In this document: in pieces, positions 53,479 through 63,828 of the stretch
How positions within the stretch are numbered: the stretch's first letter is position 1
How the letters are laid out: each line of letters begins with the position of its first letter
Assembly: GCF_008932435.1 (NCBI RefSeq)
Contig: NZ_WBWE01000012.1
Location: forward strand, 116,873 to 180,872
Direction of reading: 5' to 3'
DNA length: 64,000 nt
DNA from: Brucella pseudintermedia
GTDB lineage: Bacteria > Pseudomonadota > Alphaproteobacteria > Rhizobiales > Rhizobiaceae
The notes under the pieces: generated by a model
Seen by the model: only the letters and a program-made list of their open reading frames with translations
Databases searched by the model: none
Told to the model about the DNA's origin: nothing
Program-made: the position numbers and the translations under genes

Positions 53479-53586
53479 CCGTTTCGACACGCGGATAAAT
53501 GGCTGAAAAGCTTGCATCCACAGGGGCTTTGCTCTAGCCAGTAGTCAATCCGTTTTTCAGCTCAATCAAGATATTCGCGAGCCAGC

Positions 53587-55089
53587 ATGTCCATTATTGA
53601 TACGCGCACGCCAGAACCGAAACGCTTCATTTCCGGCGCCACGGGCGACTGGGAAGTCGTCATCGGCATGGAAGTCCATGCGCAGGTCACGTCAGAATCG
53701 AAGCTGTTTTCCGGCGCCTCCACTTCGTTCGGGGCAGAGCCAAACTCGAACGTTTCCCTCGTTGATGCGGCCATGCCAGGCATGTTGCCGGTCATCAATC
53801 TGGAATGCGTCAAGCAAGCGGTTCGTACGGGCATTGGGCTCAATGCGCAGATCAATCTGAAGTCGGTTTTCGACCGCAAGAACTATTTCTATCCCGATCT
53901 GCCGCAGGGCTATCAGATTTCGCAGTTCAAGCAGCCCATCGTCGGTGAAGGCAAGATCATGATTTCGGTCGGCCCGGACAATAAGGGCCAGTTCGAAGAC
54001 GTGGAAATCGGCATCGAACGCCTGCATCTGGAGCAGGACGCGGGCAAGTCCATGCACGACCAGCATCCGACGATGTCCTATGTCGACCTGAACCGTTCCG
54101 GCGTCGCCTTGATGGAAATCGTCTCCAAGCCGGACCTGCGCTCCTCCGACGAGGCGCGCGCCTATCTGACCAAGCTGCGCACGATTGTCCGTTATCTTGG
54201 CACCTGCGACGGCAATATGGACGAAGGTTCGATGCGCGCCGACGTGAACGTTTCGGTCCGTCGCCCCGGCGGCGAGTTCGGCACGCGCTGCGAAATCAAG
54301 AACGTCAACTCGATCCGTTTCGTCGGTCAGGCTATCGAATATGAAGCGCGCCGCCAGATTGCGATTCTTGAGGATGGCGGTTCCATCGATCAGGAGACGC
54401 GCCTGTTCGATCCGGTGAAGGGCGAAACACGTTCGATGCGCTCCAAGGAAGAAGCGCATGACTATCGTTATTTCCCTGACCCGGATCTTTTGCCGCTCGA
54501 ATTCGATCAGGCATTTGTGGATGCTCTGGCCGCAGAACTGCCGGAATTGCCGGACGTCAAGAAGCAGCGTCTCGTGGAAACGCAGGGCATTTCCGTTTAC
54601 GACGCCTCCATCCTTGTGACCGAGAAGGCAATTGCCGACTACTATGAAGCCGTTGCTGCCGGTCGCGACGGCAAGGCCGCGGCAAACTGGGTCATCAACG
54701 ACCTTCTTGGTGCGCTGAACAAGGCAGGCAAGGATATAGAGGAATCGCCGGTCACCCCCGATCAGCTTGGCGCGATCATCGATCTCATCAAGGAAGGCAC
54801 GATTTCCGGCAAGATCGCAAAGGACCTCTTCGAAATCGTCTGGAATGAAGGCGGAGACCCGAAGAAGCTCGTTGAAGAACGCGGCATGAAGCAGGTCACG
54901 GATACCGGCGCGATCGAGAAGGCCGTGGACGACGTTATCGCCGCCAACCCGGAAAAGGTCGAACAGGCGAAAGCCAAGCCGACACTGGCTGGCTGGTTCG
55001 TCGGTCAGGTCATGAAGGCAACGGGCGGCAAGGCCAACCCGCAGTCTGTGAATGAACTTGTCAAGGCCAAGCTCGGGATTGAAGAGTAA
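53587..55089 (+). CDS. gatB: Aspartyl/glutamyl-tRNA(Asn/Gln) amidotransferase subunit B
   Basis: The 500-residue subunit of GatCAB binds misacylated tRNA and ATP to make Gln-tRNA (and Asn-tRNA). Signatures are [20 protein letters not shown] near residue 22, [19 protein letters not shown] near 95, [14 protein letters not shown] near 160, and a C-terminal GatB/YqeY helical domain with [17 protein letters not shown] near 478. gatA and gatC are not adjacent. Its TAA overlaps the GNAT start (TAATG). Confidence 0.97.
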   Translation: MSIIDTRTPEPKRFISGATGDWEVVIGMEVHAQVTSESKLFSGASTSFGAEPNSNVSLVDAAMPGMLPVINLECVKQAVRTGIGLNAQINLKSVFDRKNYFYPDLPQGYQISQFKQPIVGEGKIMISVGPDNKGQFEDVEIGIERLHLEQDAGKSMHDQHPTMSYVDLNRSGVALMEIVSKPDLRSSDEARAYLTKLRTIVRYLGTCDGNMDEGSMRADVNVSVRRPGGEFGTRCEIKNVNSIRFVGQAIEYEARRQIAILEDGGSIDQETRLFDPVKGETRSMRSKEEAHDYRYFPDPDLLPLEFDQAFVDALAAELPELPDVKKQRLVETQGISVYDASILVTEKAIADYYEAVAAGRDGKAAANWVINDLLGALNKAGKDIEESPVTPDQLGAIIDLIKEGTISGKIAKDLFEIVWNEGGDPKKLVEERGMKQVTDTGAIEKAVDDVIAANPEKVEQAKAKPTLAGWFVGQVMKATGGKANPQSVNELVKAKLGIEE

Positions 55090-55592
55090 TGTGGGTCAGA
55101 AGCGCGACAGAAGCCGATCTCAAGGCAGTGCATGAACTGCTCGTATCGACCTGGCACGCGACCTTCGATGACCTCCTCGGGCGGGAAATGGTGAATGCCG
55201 TTACCGCCCAGTGGCACAGCATCGCCGTGCTGAAGGCCAATCTGAAGAAGCCTTACTCGGAGTTCATCATTGCCGATAATGGCAGTGGGGGCATCGACGG
55301 AATGGCTTTTGCCAGCCAGTCCGAAGAAGGCAAGGCTTCGCTACATCAGCTCTATGTCCGGCCCGATGCGCAGGTTCAGGGCATCGGGACGATGCTTCTC
55401 GCTGAAATCGAGATGGCTTTTCCCGGTGTCCGGACGATGAAGCTCGAAGTGATCGAGAGAAACACCAAGGCGGTGAATTTCTATGAGCGCAAGGGCTACA
55501 GCAAGGTCGGCCGTAATGAGGATTGGGGCGATCCCAATTGCAAGGAGCCGGTGCTGGTCATGGAAAAGTCGCTGGAAGGCTGGAATATGTAG
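55089..55592 (+). CDS. GNAT-family N-acetyltransferase
   Basis: The 167-residue protein has GNAT motif A, LYVRPDAQVQGIGTMLLAEIE near residue 95, and motif B, NTKAVNFYERKGYSKVGR near 132. The substrate is unknown. It begins within the gatB stop (TAATG), so it is translationally coupled with gatB. A half-copy of the palindromic repeat starts at its stop. Confidence 0.88.
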   Translation: MWVRSATEADLKAVHELLVSTWHATFDDLLGREMVNAVTAQWHSIAVLKANLKKPYSEFIIADNGSGGIDGMAFASQSEEGKASLHQLYVRPDAQVQGIGTMLLAEIEMAFPGVRTMKLEVIERNTKAVNFYERKGYSKVGRNEDWGDPNCKEPVLVMEKSLEGWNM

Positions 55593-55636
55593 ACCCCAAA
55601 GTGGAGACCGGTTTGGGGATCAAGACATGCGAGAAT
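55590..55636. repeat. Half-copy of the Bru-RS-like repeat
   Basis: TAGACCCCAAAGTGGAGACCGGTTTGGGGATCAAGACATG resembles the first half of the 17347 and 36699 repeats (CCGAAAGTGGGAACCGGTTTCGGGACAAAGACATG). The second half is missing. Confidence 0.6.
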
Positions 55637-55778
55637 ATAAAAGCCCGAAGCGCGTAGCGCTCTTCATACTCTTGTGACAGCGGCAACTTGACCCTTGCCA
55701 TGGCCGGGCGATAGGGTCATAAGCAAGAAAACCCGGTGGTTCTGATCACCTGTGGCAATGATGGATCTGGAATAGGTC

Positions 55779-56189
55779 ATGAAGAAATTTATCACGCAAG
55801 TTTTCACCTGGTGGAACGGCCAGACGCTCGGCACACGGTTTCATACGTGGCGCAAGGGCGAGCGCGTCGGTGAGGACGAGTTCGGCAATATCTATTACCA
55901 GGGCGGCAAGGATTCCGAGGGCCGTACGCGTCGCTGGGTGATCTTCAATGGCTATGCGGAAGCAAGCGCTATTCCTCCCGGCTGGCACGGCTGGATACAT
56001 CATCGCGTCGATACGCCGCCCTCCAAGGAAGACTATCGTCCGCGCGAATGGCAGAAGCCGCATCTGCAGAACCTGACCGGTTCCCCGCTGGCTTATCGCC
56101 CGAAGGGCGCCATTGCCCGTCCCGGCTCGGAGCCTGCGGAACGTCCGCGTGTGACCGGTGAATACGATGCCTGGACGCCGGGCAACTGA
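55779..56189 (+). CDS. NADH:ubiquinone oxidoreductase subunit NDUFA12
   Basis: The 136-residue protein begins KKFITQVFTWWNGQTLGTRFHTWRKG and has RRWVIFNGYAEASAIPPGWHGWIHH near residue 48, the NDUFA12/B17.2 signature. This is a supernumerary subunit of complex I at the membrane-peripheral arm junction, conserved in alphaproteobacteria and mitochondria. It is separate from the nuo operon. A terminator follows at 56210. Confidence 0.95.
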   Translation: MKKFITQVFTWWNGQTLGTRFHTWRKGERVGEDEFGNIYYQGGKDSEGRTRRWVIFNGYAEASAIPPGWHGWIHHRVDTPPSKEDYRPREWQKPHLQNLTGSPLAYRPKGAIARPGSEPAERPRVTGEYDAWTPGN

Positions 56190-56209
56190 TATTCTGTTTC
56201 GGTCTTCGA

Positions 56210-56238
56210 CCGGCGCGTTAATCCGCGCCGGATTTCTT
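56210..56238 (+). terminator. Terminator of the NDUFA12 gene
   Basis: CCGGCGCG/CGCGCCGG form an eight-bp stem with a six-base loop and are followed by ATTTCTT. Confidence 0.75.
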
Positions 56239-56382
56239 ATGTCCGCCTTTTGATGCTATCGCAAAAGGCTTGAGGATAGAAGGTTCGCTTCATGCCCGCG
56301 GCTACATTGCGGCTTGCGGGAGGGCAACGAATCGTCACAATTCTTGCTTAGGAATTGTTCCAGCTCAATTTAACCCTTTTGG

Positions 56383-56844
56383 ATGCGGATCTCCGTTTTG
56401 ACGAAGCAAACTCCCGGCAACGGAAAAAACTCGATCAAAAGGGCTGTTCAGCTTGCCCTGTTCTCGCTCGTGGCCACTGCCAGTTGCTTTGAGGCTGCGA
56501 TGGCCGAACGCATTACCAATCCGGTTGCGGAGTTCTCCGGCCTCGACAAAATCACAGGCCGCATCACGACGTTTGACGTCTACATCAATGAGACTGTTCA
56601 GTTCGGCGCTCTTCAGGTGACGCCGAAAGTCTGTTATTCCCGCACGGAGAATGAAGCGCCACGCACCGACGGCTTCGTTCAGGTCGATGAAATTACGCTG
56701 GATCGGAAGATACGCCGTATTTTCACCGGCTGGATGTTTGCCGATAGTCCCGGCCTCAATGCGGTCGAACACCCGATTTATGACGTTTGGCTGAAAGACT
56801 GCAAGCAGAAGTCGGAAGTGCCTCCGCCGGATCAGCGCAAATAA
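56383..56844 (+). CDS. DUF2155 secreted protein
   Basis: The 153-residue protein has a signal peptide (residues ~1-41; LFSLVATASCFEAAMA) and the DUF2155 core ERITNPVAEFSGLDKITGR ... LQVTPKVCYSRTENEAPR with two conserved cysteines (CYS and LKDCKQ). The family is periplasmic, of unknown role, and usually lies between NDUFA12 and aat in alphaproteobacteria, as here. It converges on aat with 51 bp between. Confidence 0.88.
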   Translation: MRISVLTKQTPGNGKNSIKRAVQLALFSLVATASCFEAAMAERITNPVAEFSGLDKITGRITTFDVYINETVQFGALQVTPKVCYSRTENEAPRTDGFVQVDEITLDRKIRRIFTGWMFADSPGLNAVEHPIYDVWLKDCKQKSEVPPPDQRK

Positions 56845-56895
56845 ACTCCGCCTTTTGTTTACGCATCATCCTCGGCAAGCTGCGGGACGCATACT

Positions 56896-57510
56896 CTAAA
56901 AACGCGCGATTCCGTCGAGCGCAGTTTCCAGCAATTTCTCGTATTTTTTTCTTGGAACTTCCACGGCGCCGAATCTCTCAAGATGGGGCGTGGTGAACTG
57001 TGTGTCGAGAAGAACGAAGCCGCGGCTGACCAGATGCTGGACCAGATAGGCGAGGCAGACTTTTGATGCGTCACGCTTGCGCGTGAACATGCTCTCGCCA
57101 AAAAAGGCACGTCCGAGCGTTACCCCATAAAGCCCGCCGACAAGCTTGCCCTCATGCCACGCTTCCACTGTATGGCAATGTCCGATTTCAAACAGTTTTT
57201 TGTAAGCCTCGCGGATTGGCCCATTAATCCACGTGCGCGCGCGTTCGCCGGTGCCGCTGGCGCACCCGTCGATCACGCCATCAAAATCACTATCGAGCTT
57301 TATGTCGAAAATGCCCTGGCGGATCGTTTTCCGCAGGCTTTTGGGAAGGTGGAAGCCATCAAGCGGGATTATGCCGCGCTTCTCGGGACGAACCCAGAAG
57401 ACTTCCGGATCGTCGGCTTCTTCGGCCATGGGAAATATTCCCGTGGCATAGGCCCGCAGGAGCAACTCCGGTTCGATTGAATAGTCGTCCGGGGACACTC
57501 CTGCGGTCAC
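56896..57510 (-). CDS. aat: Leucyl/phenylalanyl-tRNA--protein transferase
   Basis: The 204-residue enzyme adds Leu or Phe to N-terminal Arg or Lys, marking proteins for ClpS/ClpAP degradation. Signatures are [16 protein letters not shown] near residue 15, WFNGP-like [14 protein letters not shown] near 88, [27 protein letters not shown] near 110, and [15 protein letters not shown] near 170. The start is GTG at 57510, five bases after the accC stop, so coupling to accC is probable. Confidence 0.93.
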   Translation of the reverse strand: MTAGVSPDDYSIEPELLLRAYATGIFPMAEEADDPEVFWVRPEKRGIIPLDGFHLPKSLRKTIRQGIFDIKLDSDFDGVIDGCASGTGERARTWINGPIREAYKKLFEIGHCHTVEAWHEGKLVGGLYGVTLGRAFFGESMFTRKRDASKVCLAYLVQHLVSRGFVLLDTQFTTPHLERFGAVEVPRKKYEKLLETALDGIARF

Positions 57511-57515
57511 TTTCG

Positions 57516-58874
57516 TCAGGCGCTTTCGCTTTTGGTTTTCGTGGCCAGATATTTTTCCAGCCAGTGAATGTCGTAGTCGCCGTTGGCAATATCCTGATTG
57601 GCGATCAGGTCCTGGAAGAGAGGCAGGGTGGTTTTCACGCCATCAACAACGAACTCGTCCAGCGCGCGGCGCAGACGCATCATGCATTCGACGCGGTTGC
57701 GACCATGCACGATGAGCTTGCCGATAAGGCTGTCGTAATAGGGCGGAATGCGATAGCCGGAATAGACGCCCGAATCCACGCGGATGCCGAGGCCGCCCGG
57801 CGTGTGATAATGGGTGATCAGGCCCGGCGAGGGCGCGAATGTCAGCGGATCTTCGGCGTTGATACGGCATTCGATTGCATGGCCGGAGAAGCGGATATCC
57901 TTCTGCTTCACCGACAGGCCGAGGCCGGCCGCAACGCGAATCTGTTCGTGAACGAGATCGATGCCGGTGATGGCTTCGGTGATCGGATGTTCCACCTGGA
58001 GACGCGTGTTCATTTCAATGAAATAGAATTCGCCGTCTTCATAAAGGAACTCGATCGTTCCCGCACCGCGATAGCCCAGTTCCGCACAGGCATTGGCGCA
58101 GACCATGCCGATCTTGTCGCGTGCCTCGGCATTGAGCGCCGGTGAATTGGCTTCTTCCCATACCTTCTGGTGGCGGCGCTGCAACGAGCAATCGCGTTCA
58201 CCCAGATGAATGGCGTTGCCAGCACCATCGCCCATGATCTGAACTTCGATGTGACGCGGCTTTTCGAGATATTTCTCGATATAGACCGCGTCATCGCCAA
58301 AGGCTGCGCCAGCTTCCGAGCGAGCGGTTGCAAGAGCGATGGAAAGATCTTCCTCGCTGCGGGCAACCTTCATGCCGCGTCCGCCGCCACCGGCTGAAGC
58401 CTTGATGATGACCGGATAGCCGATTTCCTTGGCGATGCGGGCAGCTTCCACATCGTCTGTCACACCGCCGTCAGAACCCGGAACGACCGGAATGCCGAGG
58501 CGCTTTGCGGTGCGCTTGGCTTCGATCTTGTCGCCCATGATACGGATATGCGAAGCGGTGGGGCCGATGAAGGTGATGCCGTGCGCTTCAAGGATTTCCG
58601 CAAACTTGGCGTTCTCCGACAGGAAACCGTAGCCCGGATGGATGGCGTCGGCGCCGGTGATCTCGCAGGCAGCAACAATCTGATGGATGTTCAGATAGCT
58701 GTCGCGCGACGGCGGCGGGCCGATGCAAACACTTTCATCTGCCAGGCGCACATGCATCGCATCGGCATCTGCCGTGGAATGGACGGCGACGGTCTTGATG
58801 CCCAGTTCCTTACAAGCCCTGAGCACGCGAAGAGCGATTTCGCCACGATTGGCTATGAGTATCTTTTGAAACAT
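57516..58874 (-). CDS. accC: Acetyl-CoA carboxylase, biotin carboxylase subunit
   Basis: The 452-residue ATP-grasp enzyme carboxylates the biotin on AccB using bicarbonate and ATP. Signatures are [21 protein letters not shown] at the start, the ATP-binding loop [12 protein letters not shown] near residue 160, and [14 protein letters not shown] near 288 with the catalytic Glu and Arg. The start [11 protein letters not shown] at 58874 is the family norm. accB lies 44 bp upstream, aat 5 bp downstream on the same strand. Confidence 0.98.
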   Translation of the reverse strand: MFQKILIANRGEIALRVLRACKELGIKTVAVHSTADADAMHVRLADESVCIGPPPSRDSYLNIHQIVAACEITGADAIHPGYGFLSENAKFAEILEAHGITFIGPTASHIRIMGDKIEAKRTAKRLGIPVVPGSDGGVTDDVEAARIAKEIGYPVIIKASAGGGGRGMKVARSEEDLSIALATARSEAGAAFGDDAVYIEKYLEKPRHIEVQIMGDGAGNAIHLGERDCSLQRRHQKVWEEANSPALNAEARDKIGMVCANACAELGYRGAGTIEFLYEDGEFYFIEMNTRLQVEHPITEAITGIDLVHEQIRVAAGLGLSVKQKDIRFSGHAIECRINAEDPLTFAPSPGLITHYHTPGGLGIRVDSGVYSGYRIPPYYDSLIGKLIVHGRNRVECMMRLRRALDEFVVDGVKTTLPLFQDLIANQDIANGDYDIHWLEKYLATKTKSESA

Positions 58875-58918
58875 TGCGCTTTGCTGCCCGTTCATTGAAT
58901 AAGCCGTAATCAACTATC

Positions 58919-59383
58919 TTATTCGATTACGACGAGCGGCTCACCGAATTCCACCGGCTGAGCGTCTTCGACGAGGATGGCCTTTACGGTGCCGGCGCGC
59001 GGGGCCGGAATCTGGTTCATCGTCTTCATGGCTTCGATGATGAGCAGGGTCTGGCCTTCCTTTACCTGCGCGCCAACCTCGATGAAGTTGCGAGCGCCGG
59101 GAGCCGGAGCGAGATAGGCGGTGCCAACCATCGGCGACGGAACGGCATTCTTCGACAGATCAGCCTTTGCCGGTTCGGCGGCGGCTGCAACCGGCGCAGG
59201 AGCGGCTGCAACTGGAGCTGCGGCAGGCACAACGGTCGCTGCGGCCTGAACCGTAACCTTGCGCGAAACGCGGATACGCAGGTCGCCGTGCTCGACTTCG
59301 ATGTCGGTCAGGTCGGTTTCATTGAGAATATCCGCCAGGTCGCGGATCGTTTCCTTGTCGATGACGGAATTTTTGCTGGACAT
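58919..59383 (-). CDS. accB: Acetyl-CoA carboxylase biotin carboxyl carrier protein
   Basis: The 154-residue protein has an N-terminal helical part, an Ala/Pro linker (residues ~50-75), and a biotinyl domain with the biotin attachment site EAMKTMNQI near residue 118. It carries biotin between AccC and the carboxyltransferase. Its ATG begins one base after the aroQ stop, so the two genes are coupled. The linker ([21 protein letters not shown]) is typical. Confidence 0.97.
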   Translation of the reverse strand: MSSKNSVIDKETIRDLADILNETDLTDIEVEHGDLRIRVSRKVTVQAAATVVPAAAPVAAAPAPVAAAAEPAKADLSKNAVPSPMVGTAYLAPAPGARNFIEVGAQVKEGQTLLIIEAMKTMNQIPAPRAGTVKAILVEDAQPVEFGEPLVVIE

Positions 59384-59384
59384 A

Positions 59385-59858
59385 TCAGGCCCCTTTAACG
59401 CTTTGCCCGTTGTTTTCTTCTTCTTTGGCAATTGCCGCAAGCGCGCGCAGACCGAGCAGGTATCCTTCCGCGCCAAAGCCGCAAATAACGCCTCTGGCGA
59501 CTGCGGATACATAGGAGTGATGCCGGAAAGCCTCACGCGCATGTATGTTCGAAAGATGGACTTCCACGACCGTTACCTTGGCCGAGCGGATCGCATCGTG
59601 AATAGCAACCGAAGTGTGGCTATAGGCGGCAGGATTGATGAGGACATAGGCATTTTTATCGCCCGCTTCCTGAATCCATGTCACCAGATCGCCTTCATAA
59701 TTGGACTGACGGAAATCGACATCAAGTCCGAGTTGACCAGCCTCGCGCTTGCAACTCGCTTCGATATCCTCAAGCGTTGCAACACCGTATATCCCCGGTT
59801 CTCGTTTGCCGAGAAGGTTGAGGTTGGGGCCGTTCAAAACAAAAACCGTTTTTGCCAT
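59385..59858 (-). CDS. aroQ: 3-dehydroquinate dehydratase, type II
   Basis: The 157-residue dodecameric enzyme dehydrates 3-dehydroquinate in the shikimate pathway. Signatures are [21 protein letters not shown] near residue 5, [14 protein letters not shown] near 47, [18 protein letters not shown] near 70 with the catalytic Tyr at 23 and His at about 101, and [19 protein letters not shown]. The start [10 protein letters not shown] at 59858 is the norm. It is upstream of accB with one base between. Confidence 0.96.
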   Translation of the reverse strand: MAKTVFVLNGPNLNLLGKREPGIYGVATLEDIEASCKREAGQLGLDVDFRQSNYEGDLVTWIQEAGDKNAYVLINPAAYSHTSVAIHDAIRSAKVTVVEVHLSNIHAREAFRHHSYVSAVARGVICGFGAEGYLLGLRALAAIAKEEENNGQSVKGA

Positions 59859-60098
59859 ATCCGTCCGCGACTGATAACGCACTACCACGAAATTTCGGTA
59901 TACTTCGCATTTCATATAGAGGGCTTGGACGCAAGCCGAAACCCTCTAAATCATTGCAGATGTTTTGCCGGACCGGTTTTTCCCGCTATTCTGTGCAAAA
60001 TGGCTGGCAATGCGGCAATTCTCTTCATCTGGTACGGCTTGAATGCCGCGGCTTAAACTGTTTCACAAAAGTGATCGGTCAAGCCGCGAACCCGCTGC

Positions 60099-60896
60099 CT
60101 AATTTTTCGCTGCGGCGCGCGCTGCGGCGATTCTCTCGGCCAGTCCATCCACGCCGATGGCGCCGGGAACCAGTTCATCGCCTATAATATAGGATGGCGT
60201 GCCGGTGATGTTGAGTTGCTGCGCCAGCTGATAGGTCTGCTGGAACGCGCCGGTAATGGCCGGGTCCTTCATCTTTTCGCGCAGCTGTGCTTCGTCGACT
60301 CCCAGTTTCACGGCATCGGCGATGGCGGAGTCTTCCGTCGCACGCTCTTGCGCGCCCAACAGCACTTCGTGGAATTCAGCATATTTTTCTGGCATCAATG
60401 CTCTGAACGCCTGCGCCACGATATGCGCCTTGGCGGAATCCGGTCCGAGAATCGGAAACTCCTTCATAACGAACCGCACATTCTTGTCGGTCTTCAGGAT
60501 TGCTTCCATGTCGGGCAGTGCCCGCTTGCAATAGCCGCAATTGTAGTCGAAGAACTCGTAGACCGTCACGTCGCCTTCAGGATTGCCGAAGACCGCGTCG
60601 TGCTTTGGATCGTAAAGCGAACTGCGATTGGCGGCCAATACCTGCTTGATCTGCTCCTGCGCTGCCCGTGCCTGCTTGGTTTCAAGGGCGCTTTGTACTT
60701 CCAGCATCAGTTCCGGATTCTGGATGAGATAATTGCGCACGACATTTTCAATGGCTTGCTGGTTCATCCCCGCAGGCGCGGCGGCGGTTTCCACCGGGGC
60801 GGGCGCCTGCCGGGCCGTTCCCGCGTAGTACCCCAATGCGAGAGCGGCAATGCCCGCAATGCCGCTGGCAACTGTTATGGAAACTGCATTCTTCAT
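60099..60896 (-). CDS. DsbA-family thiol:disulfide oxidoreductase
   Basis: The 265-residue protein has an N-terminal hydrophobic anchor or signal (residues ~5-25), a helical coiled segment, then a thioredoxin fold. The active site CGYCK is near residue 130 (EFFDYNCGYCKR), and the cis-Pro loop GTPSYII is near 230. It is a periplasmic DsbA/ScsC-like disulfide oxidoreductase or isomerase. The start MKNAVSITV at 60896 is preferred over an upstream extension. It follows the M48 protease gene (50 bp) in the same direction, so joint action on envelope proteins is plausible. Confidence 0.9.
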   Translation of the reverse strand: MKNAVSITVASGIAGIAALALGYYAGTARQAPAPVETAAAPAGMNQQAIENVVRNYLIQNPELMLEVQSALETKQARAAQEQIKQVLAANRSSLYDPKHDAVFGNPEGDVTVYEFFDYNCGYCKRALPDMEAILKTDKNVRFVMKEFPILGPDSAKAHIVAQAFRALMPEKYAEFHEVLLGAQERATEDSAIADAVKLGVDEAQLREKMKDPAITGAFQQTYQLAQQLNITGTPSYIIGDELVPGAIGVDGLAERIAAARAAAKN

Positions 60897-60946
60897 TCCA
60901 AATTCCAATCTGTCTCGAATATCGGCGTCAGGCGTAAATGGCCGCC

Positions 60947-62362
60947 TTACTTGCTTTTCTTGGCATTGATGATGTCCTGCGCGCGAAGCCACTCCGGAGA
61001 GCGGGGCTTCATCTGTTTTTGCGCACGGATGGCGAATATCTGGGCCTGCTGAAGTTTGCCAGAATAATAGTTCATATCGGCCGTGGCGAGGTCCGCGAGG
61101 GCCATATCACCCTGCTGGCCATAGGCCTGCGCGAGGTAGCCATAGCCGCCCGGAAATTCCGGATCGGATGCGATGCCCGCCTTGATCTCCTTGATTGCGG
61201 TCGGCATGTTCGCCTTGGCGCCCGTGAGCATGAGGGCGCGTCCATAGCTCATGCGCAACAGCGGCGATTTGCGCGGGTCGAGCGAAACGGCCTTCTGGAA
61301 AGCCTTAGCAGCTCCTGCAGCGTCGTTGGCTTTGATGAGGACTTCTCCTCTCATCTCCTGGAAATACGGGTTATTCGGCTGTTCCTTGACGAGCGCGTCG
61401 AACTTGGGAAGCGCTGCACGGGCCGAGCCGTTCAGGAATGTTGTGATCGCATTGCCATAACGGGCAGGGAGACCGCCGGGATTGCTGCGGAACATGCGCT
61501 GAAGGGCAGCCATATTGCCCGAATAAGCGGCAATCTTGGCGCGCGCCATGTCGTGGCGCAACTGCAAGGCAGGAGAATCGGTCTTGTTGAAATGAGGGCT
61601 CTTTCTCGCAAGCTCTTCCAGATTGGCAATTCGCTCACGGGGCAGCGGGTGGCTGATGCGATATTGGTCGATCTGGGTGCCGGTCAGCGACAAGGCCGAC
61701 GCAAAGCGTTCGAATGTATTGAGCATTCCCTTCGTCGATTGCCCGGTGGCGTTGAGATAATTCACGGCGAGGCGATCAGCGGTCATTTCCTCGGTGCGCT
61801 GATAGTTGAGGACACTGCGCATGGCCATTTCGCCCGAACCCATCGCGATGCCCGCGCCAGCACCTGCTGCATTGCCGCTGCCGCTTGCGGCACCGGCAAC
61901 ACCGGCGCCAACGCCCAGCAGCATCCCGATGATCGCCATATTGCGAGCCCGGCTCAATTGTTCGCGCAGGCGCTCCTGATGCCCGCCAGCCAGATGGCCC
62001 GATTCGTGCGCGATCACGCCGATGATTTCATTGGGGGTTTCCGCCTGCATGATTGCGCCCGTATTGATGAAGATACGGCGACCATCAACGAAGGCATTGA
62101 AGCTCGGCGAATTGACCAGGATGACGCGAACGCCCCGACCGCCCAGCCCGGCCACCTTGAGGATCGGCGCGGCATAATCGGCAACAAGCGCCTCGATTTC
62201 CGCATCGCGAACGATGGGAACGCCGCCGCCGCGTGACTGCGCGAATGCGGGCAGGGCACTGGTGAGGGCTATGGAGGCCGCGGTCATTGCGGCGACCGAA
62301 CGTCGGACCATACTGTGGAAAGAAAACCTTCTGGCTGGGAAAGGTGAAGTCATCATCCCCAT
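60947..62362 (-). CDS. M48 metalloprotease with TPR repeats, BepA-like
   Basis: The 471-residue protein has a signal peptide (ending FAQS near residue 42) and an M48 domain with the zinc motif IAHESGHLAGGH near residue 122. TPR-like repeats fill the C-terminal half (EVLIKANDAAGAAKAFQKAVSLDP near 345; GGYGYLAQAYGQQGDM near 425). BepA (YfgC) has this layout and oversees outer-membrane protein assembly in the periplasm. The start at 62362 has AAGGAAGAG upstream. Confidence 0.93.
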   Translation of the reverse strand: MGMMTSPFPARRFSFHSMVRRSVAAMTAASIALTSALPAFAQSRGGGVPIVRDAEIEALVADYAAPILKVAGLGGRGVRVILVNSPSFNAFVDGRRIFINTGAIMQAETPNEIIGVIAHESGHLAGGHQERLREQLSRARNMAIIGMLLGVGAGVAGAASGSGNAAGAGAGIAMGSGEMAMRSVLNYQRTEEMTADRLAVNYLNATGQSTKGMLNTFERFASALSLTGTQIDQYRISHPLPRERIANLEELARKSPHFNKTDSPALQLRHDMARAKIAAYSGNMAALQRMFRSNPGGLPARYGNAITTFLNGSARAALPKFDALVKEQPNNPYFQEMRGEVLIKANDAAGAAKAFQKAVSLDPRKSPLLRMSYGRALMLTGAKANMPTAIKEIKAGIASDPEFPGGYGYLAQAYGQQGDMALADLATADMNYYSGKLQQAQIFAIRAQKQMKPRSPEWLRAQDIINAKKSK

Positions 62363-62540
62363 CGTGCTGCTCTTCCTTCTTCAAACCGGCCCGAATCTTA
62401 TAGCCTTTGCTTTCAATCAACGATAGGCGGAGGGTGGGATAATCTATTTGATCGAATTTTCCCTAAAGGTGCTGTTGCTTTAGCAATCCGGCGATTATAC
62501 GGCGGGTTGAGAAAGCGACATTCGCAATTTTTTGGAGGTA

Positions 62541-63707
62541 ATGGTGGTCACTCTTTCCAGCCGCAGCGAAGTTGAGCCCTTCCACGCCATGGACCTTCTG
62601 GCAGAGGCTAACCGCCGTCGCGCAGCCGGGCATCCGATCATTTCCATGGCGGTAGGCCAGCCGGCTGATCCCGCACCCGCCGCCGTCCGGCAGGCTGCCG
62701 AACGCGCCTTGAAGGACGGCCGCATCGGCTACACGGATGCCCTGGGGCTGATCGAACTGAGGGAGGCGATTGCTGCACATTATGCCGATCACTATGGGAT
62801 TTCGGTCTCGCCGGAACGCATTGCTGTAACGACGGGCTCATCCGCTGCCTTCAATCTGGCCTTTGTTGTCTATTTTGATCCCGGCGACCGTGTTGCCATT
62901 ACGCGCCCCGGCTATCCCGCCTACCGCAATATATTGACGGCGCTTGGGCTTGAGGTTGTGGAAATCGCGACGGGCAATGGAACGTCGGCATCACTGACCG
63001 CCGAGGCGCTTGCGGCGGCACATGCCGAGAAGCCCTTGAAAGGCGTCCTGTTTGCAAGCCCTGCCAATCCGACCGGCGCTGTCATCGACAAGCCGGAGCT
63101 CAAGGCGATCATTGAAACGGCTCGTGATCTCGGCATCCGGGTTATCTCTGACGAAATCTACCACCGGCTTTCCTATGAGGCAGACGATGTCACCGCATTG
63201 GAGATTTCCAACGATGTTACCGTCATCAACTCGTTCTCCAAATATTACTGCATGACCGGCTGGCGTATCGGCTGGATGGTTTTGCCTGAAAGCGACACGC
63301 GCGCAATCGAACGACTTGGGCAGAGCCTTTATATTTCCGCGCCGGAGCTTTCGCAGCGCGCCGCCATCGAAGCTTTTCATGCTACTGCGGAACTCGAACG
63401 GGTGAAGGATCGCTATCGTCAGAACCGGTCGATCCTGCTGGATCACCTTCCACGTATCGGCCTCAGCCTTGCTGCACCGATGGACGGAGCATTTTATGCA
63501 TATTGCGACGTGTCGCGCTTCACGAACGACAGCATGGAATTTGCTCGCCGAATGATTGCCGAAATCAACATCGCAGCGACACCCGGGCGCGATTTCGATC
63601 CGCTGGACGGGCACCGGACGATGCGCTTTTCCTATGCGGGCAAGATTGAGGAAATGGAAGAGGCTGTTCGCCGGCTTGAAGACTGGCTGCCGCAGCAGAG
63701 GGCCTGA
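62541..63707 (+). CDS. Pyridoxal-phosphate-dependent aminotransferase (class I/II)
   Basis: The 388-residue protein has the fold type I features: SMAVGQPADPAP near residue 40, GRIGYTDALG near 65, FASPANPTGAVID near 167, ISDEIYHRLSY near 200 and the PLP-lysine in NSFSKYYCMTGWRIGW near 233. The substrate cannot be read. GGAGG lies two to five bases before ATG 62541 or GTG 62544; a TTG at 62532 is also in frame. Its 3' side holds two hairpins and the transposase. Confidence 0.9.
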   Translation: MVVTLSSRSEVEPFHAMDLLAEANRRRAAGHPIISMAVGQPADPAPAAVRQAAERALKDGRIGYTDALGLIELREAIAAHYADHYGISVSPERIAVTTGSSAAFNLAFVVYFDPGDRVAITRPGYPAYRNILTALGLEVVEIATGNGTSASLTAEALAAAHAEKPLKGVLFASPANPTGAVIDKPELKAIIETARDLGIRVISDEIYHRLSYEADDVTALEISNDVTVINSFSKYYCMTGWRIGWMVLPESDTRAIERLGQSLYISAPELSQRAAIEAFHATAELERVKDRYRQNRSILLDHLPRIGLSLAAPMDGAFYAYCDVSRFTNDSMEFARRMIAEINIAATPGRDFDPLDGHRTMRFSYAGKIEEMEEAVRRLEDWLPQQRA

Positions 63708-63755
63708 ATCCCGGTTCGGGCCTCGGAAAACCAAGCTTCTACAAAAGCAAAGAAA

Positions 63756-63815
63756 AACCGGCGTTTCCGCCGGTTCAGACTGCTGACAAACCCCTGGCCT
63801 TGTTCAGGGGTTTGT
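63756..63815. repeat. Two hairpins just before the transposase gene
   Basis: AACCGGCG/CGCCGGTT (63756-63775) and ACAAACCCCTG/CAGGGGTTTGT (63786-63815) form 8- and 11-bp stems. The first may end the aminotransferase transcript; the second may belong to the end of the insertion sequence. Confidence 0.5.
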
Positions 63816-63828
63816 GATTCATTGGGTC

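Noticed and set aside
52250..53521. 423-codon minus-strand frame over tig
   Set aside because: Leu/Phe-rich translation of the complement of Glu/Lys-rich trigger factor; no own ribosome-binding site.
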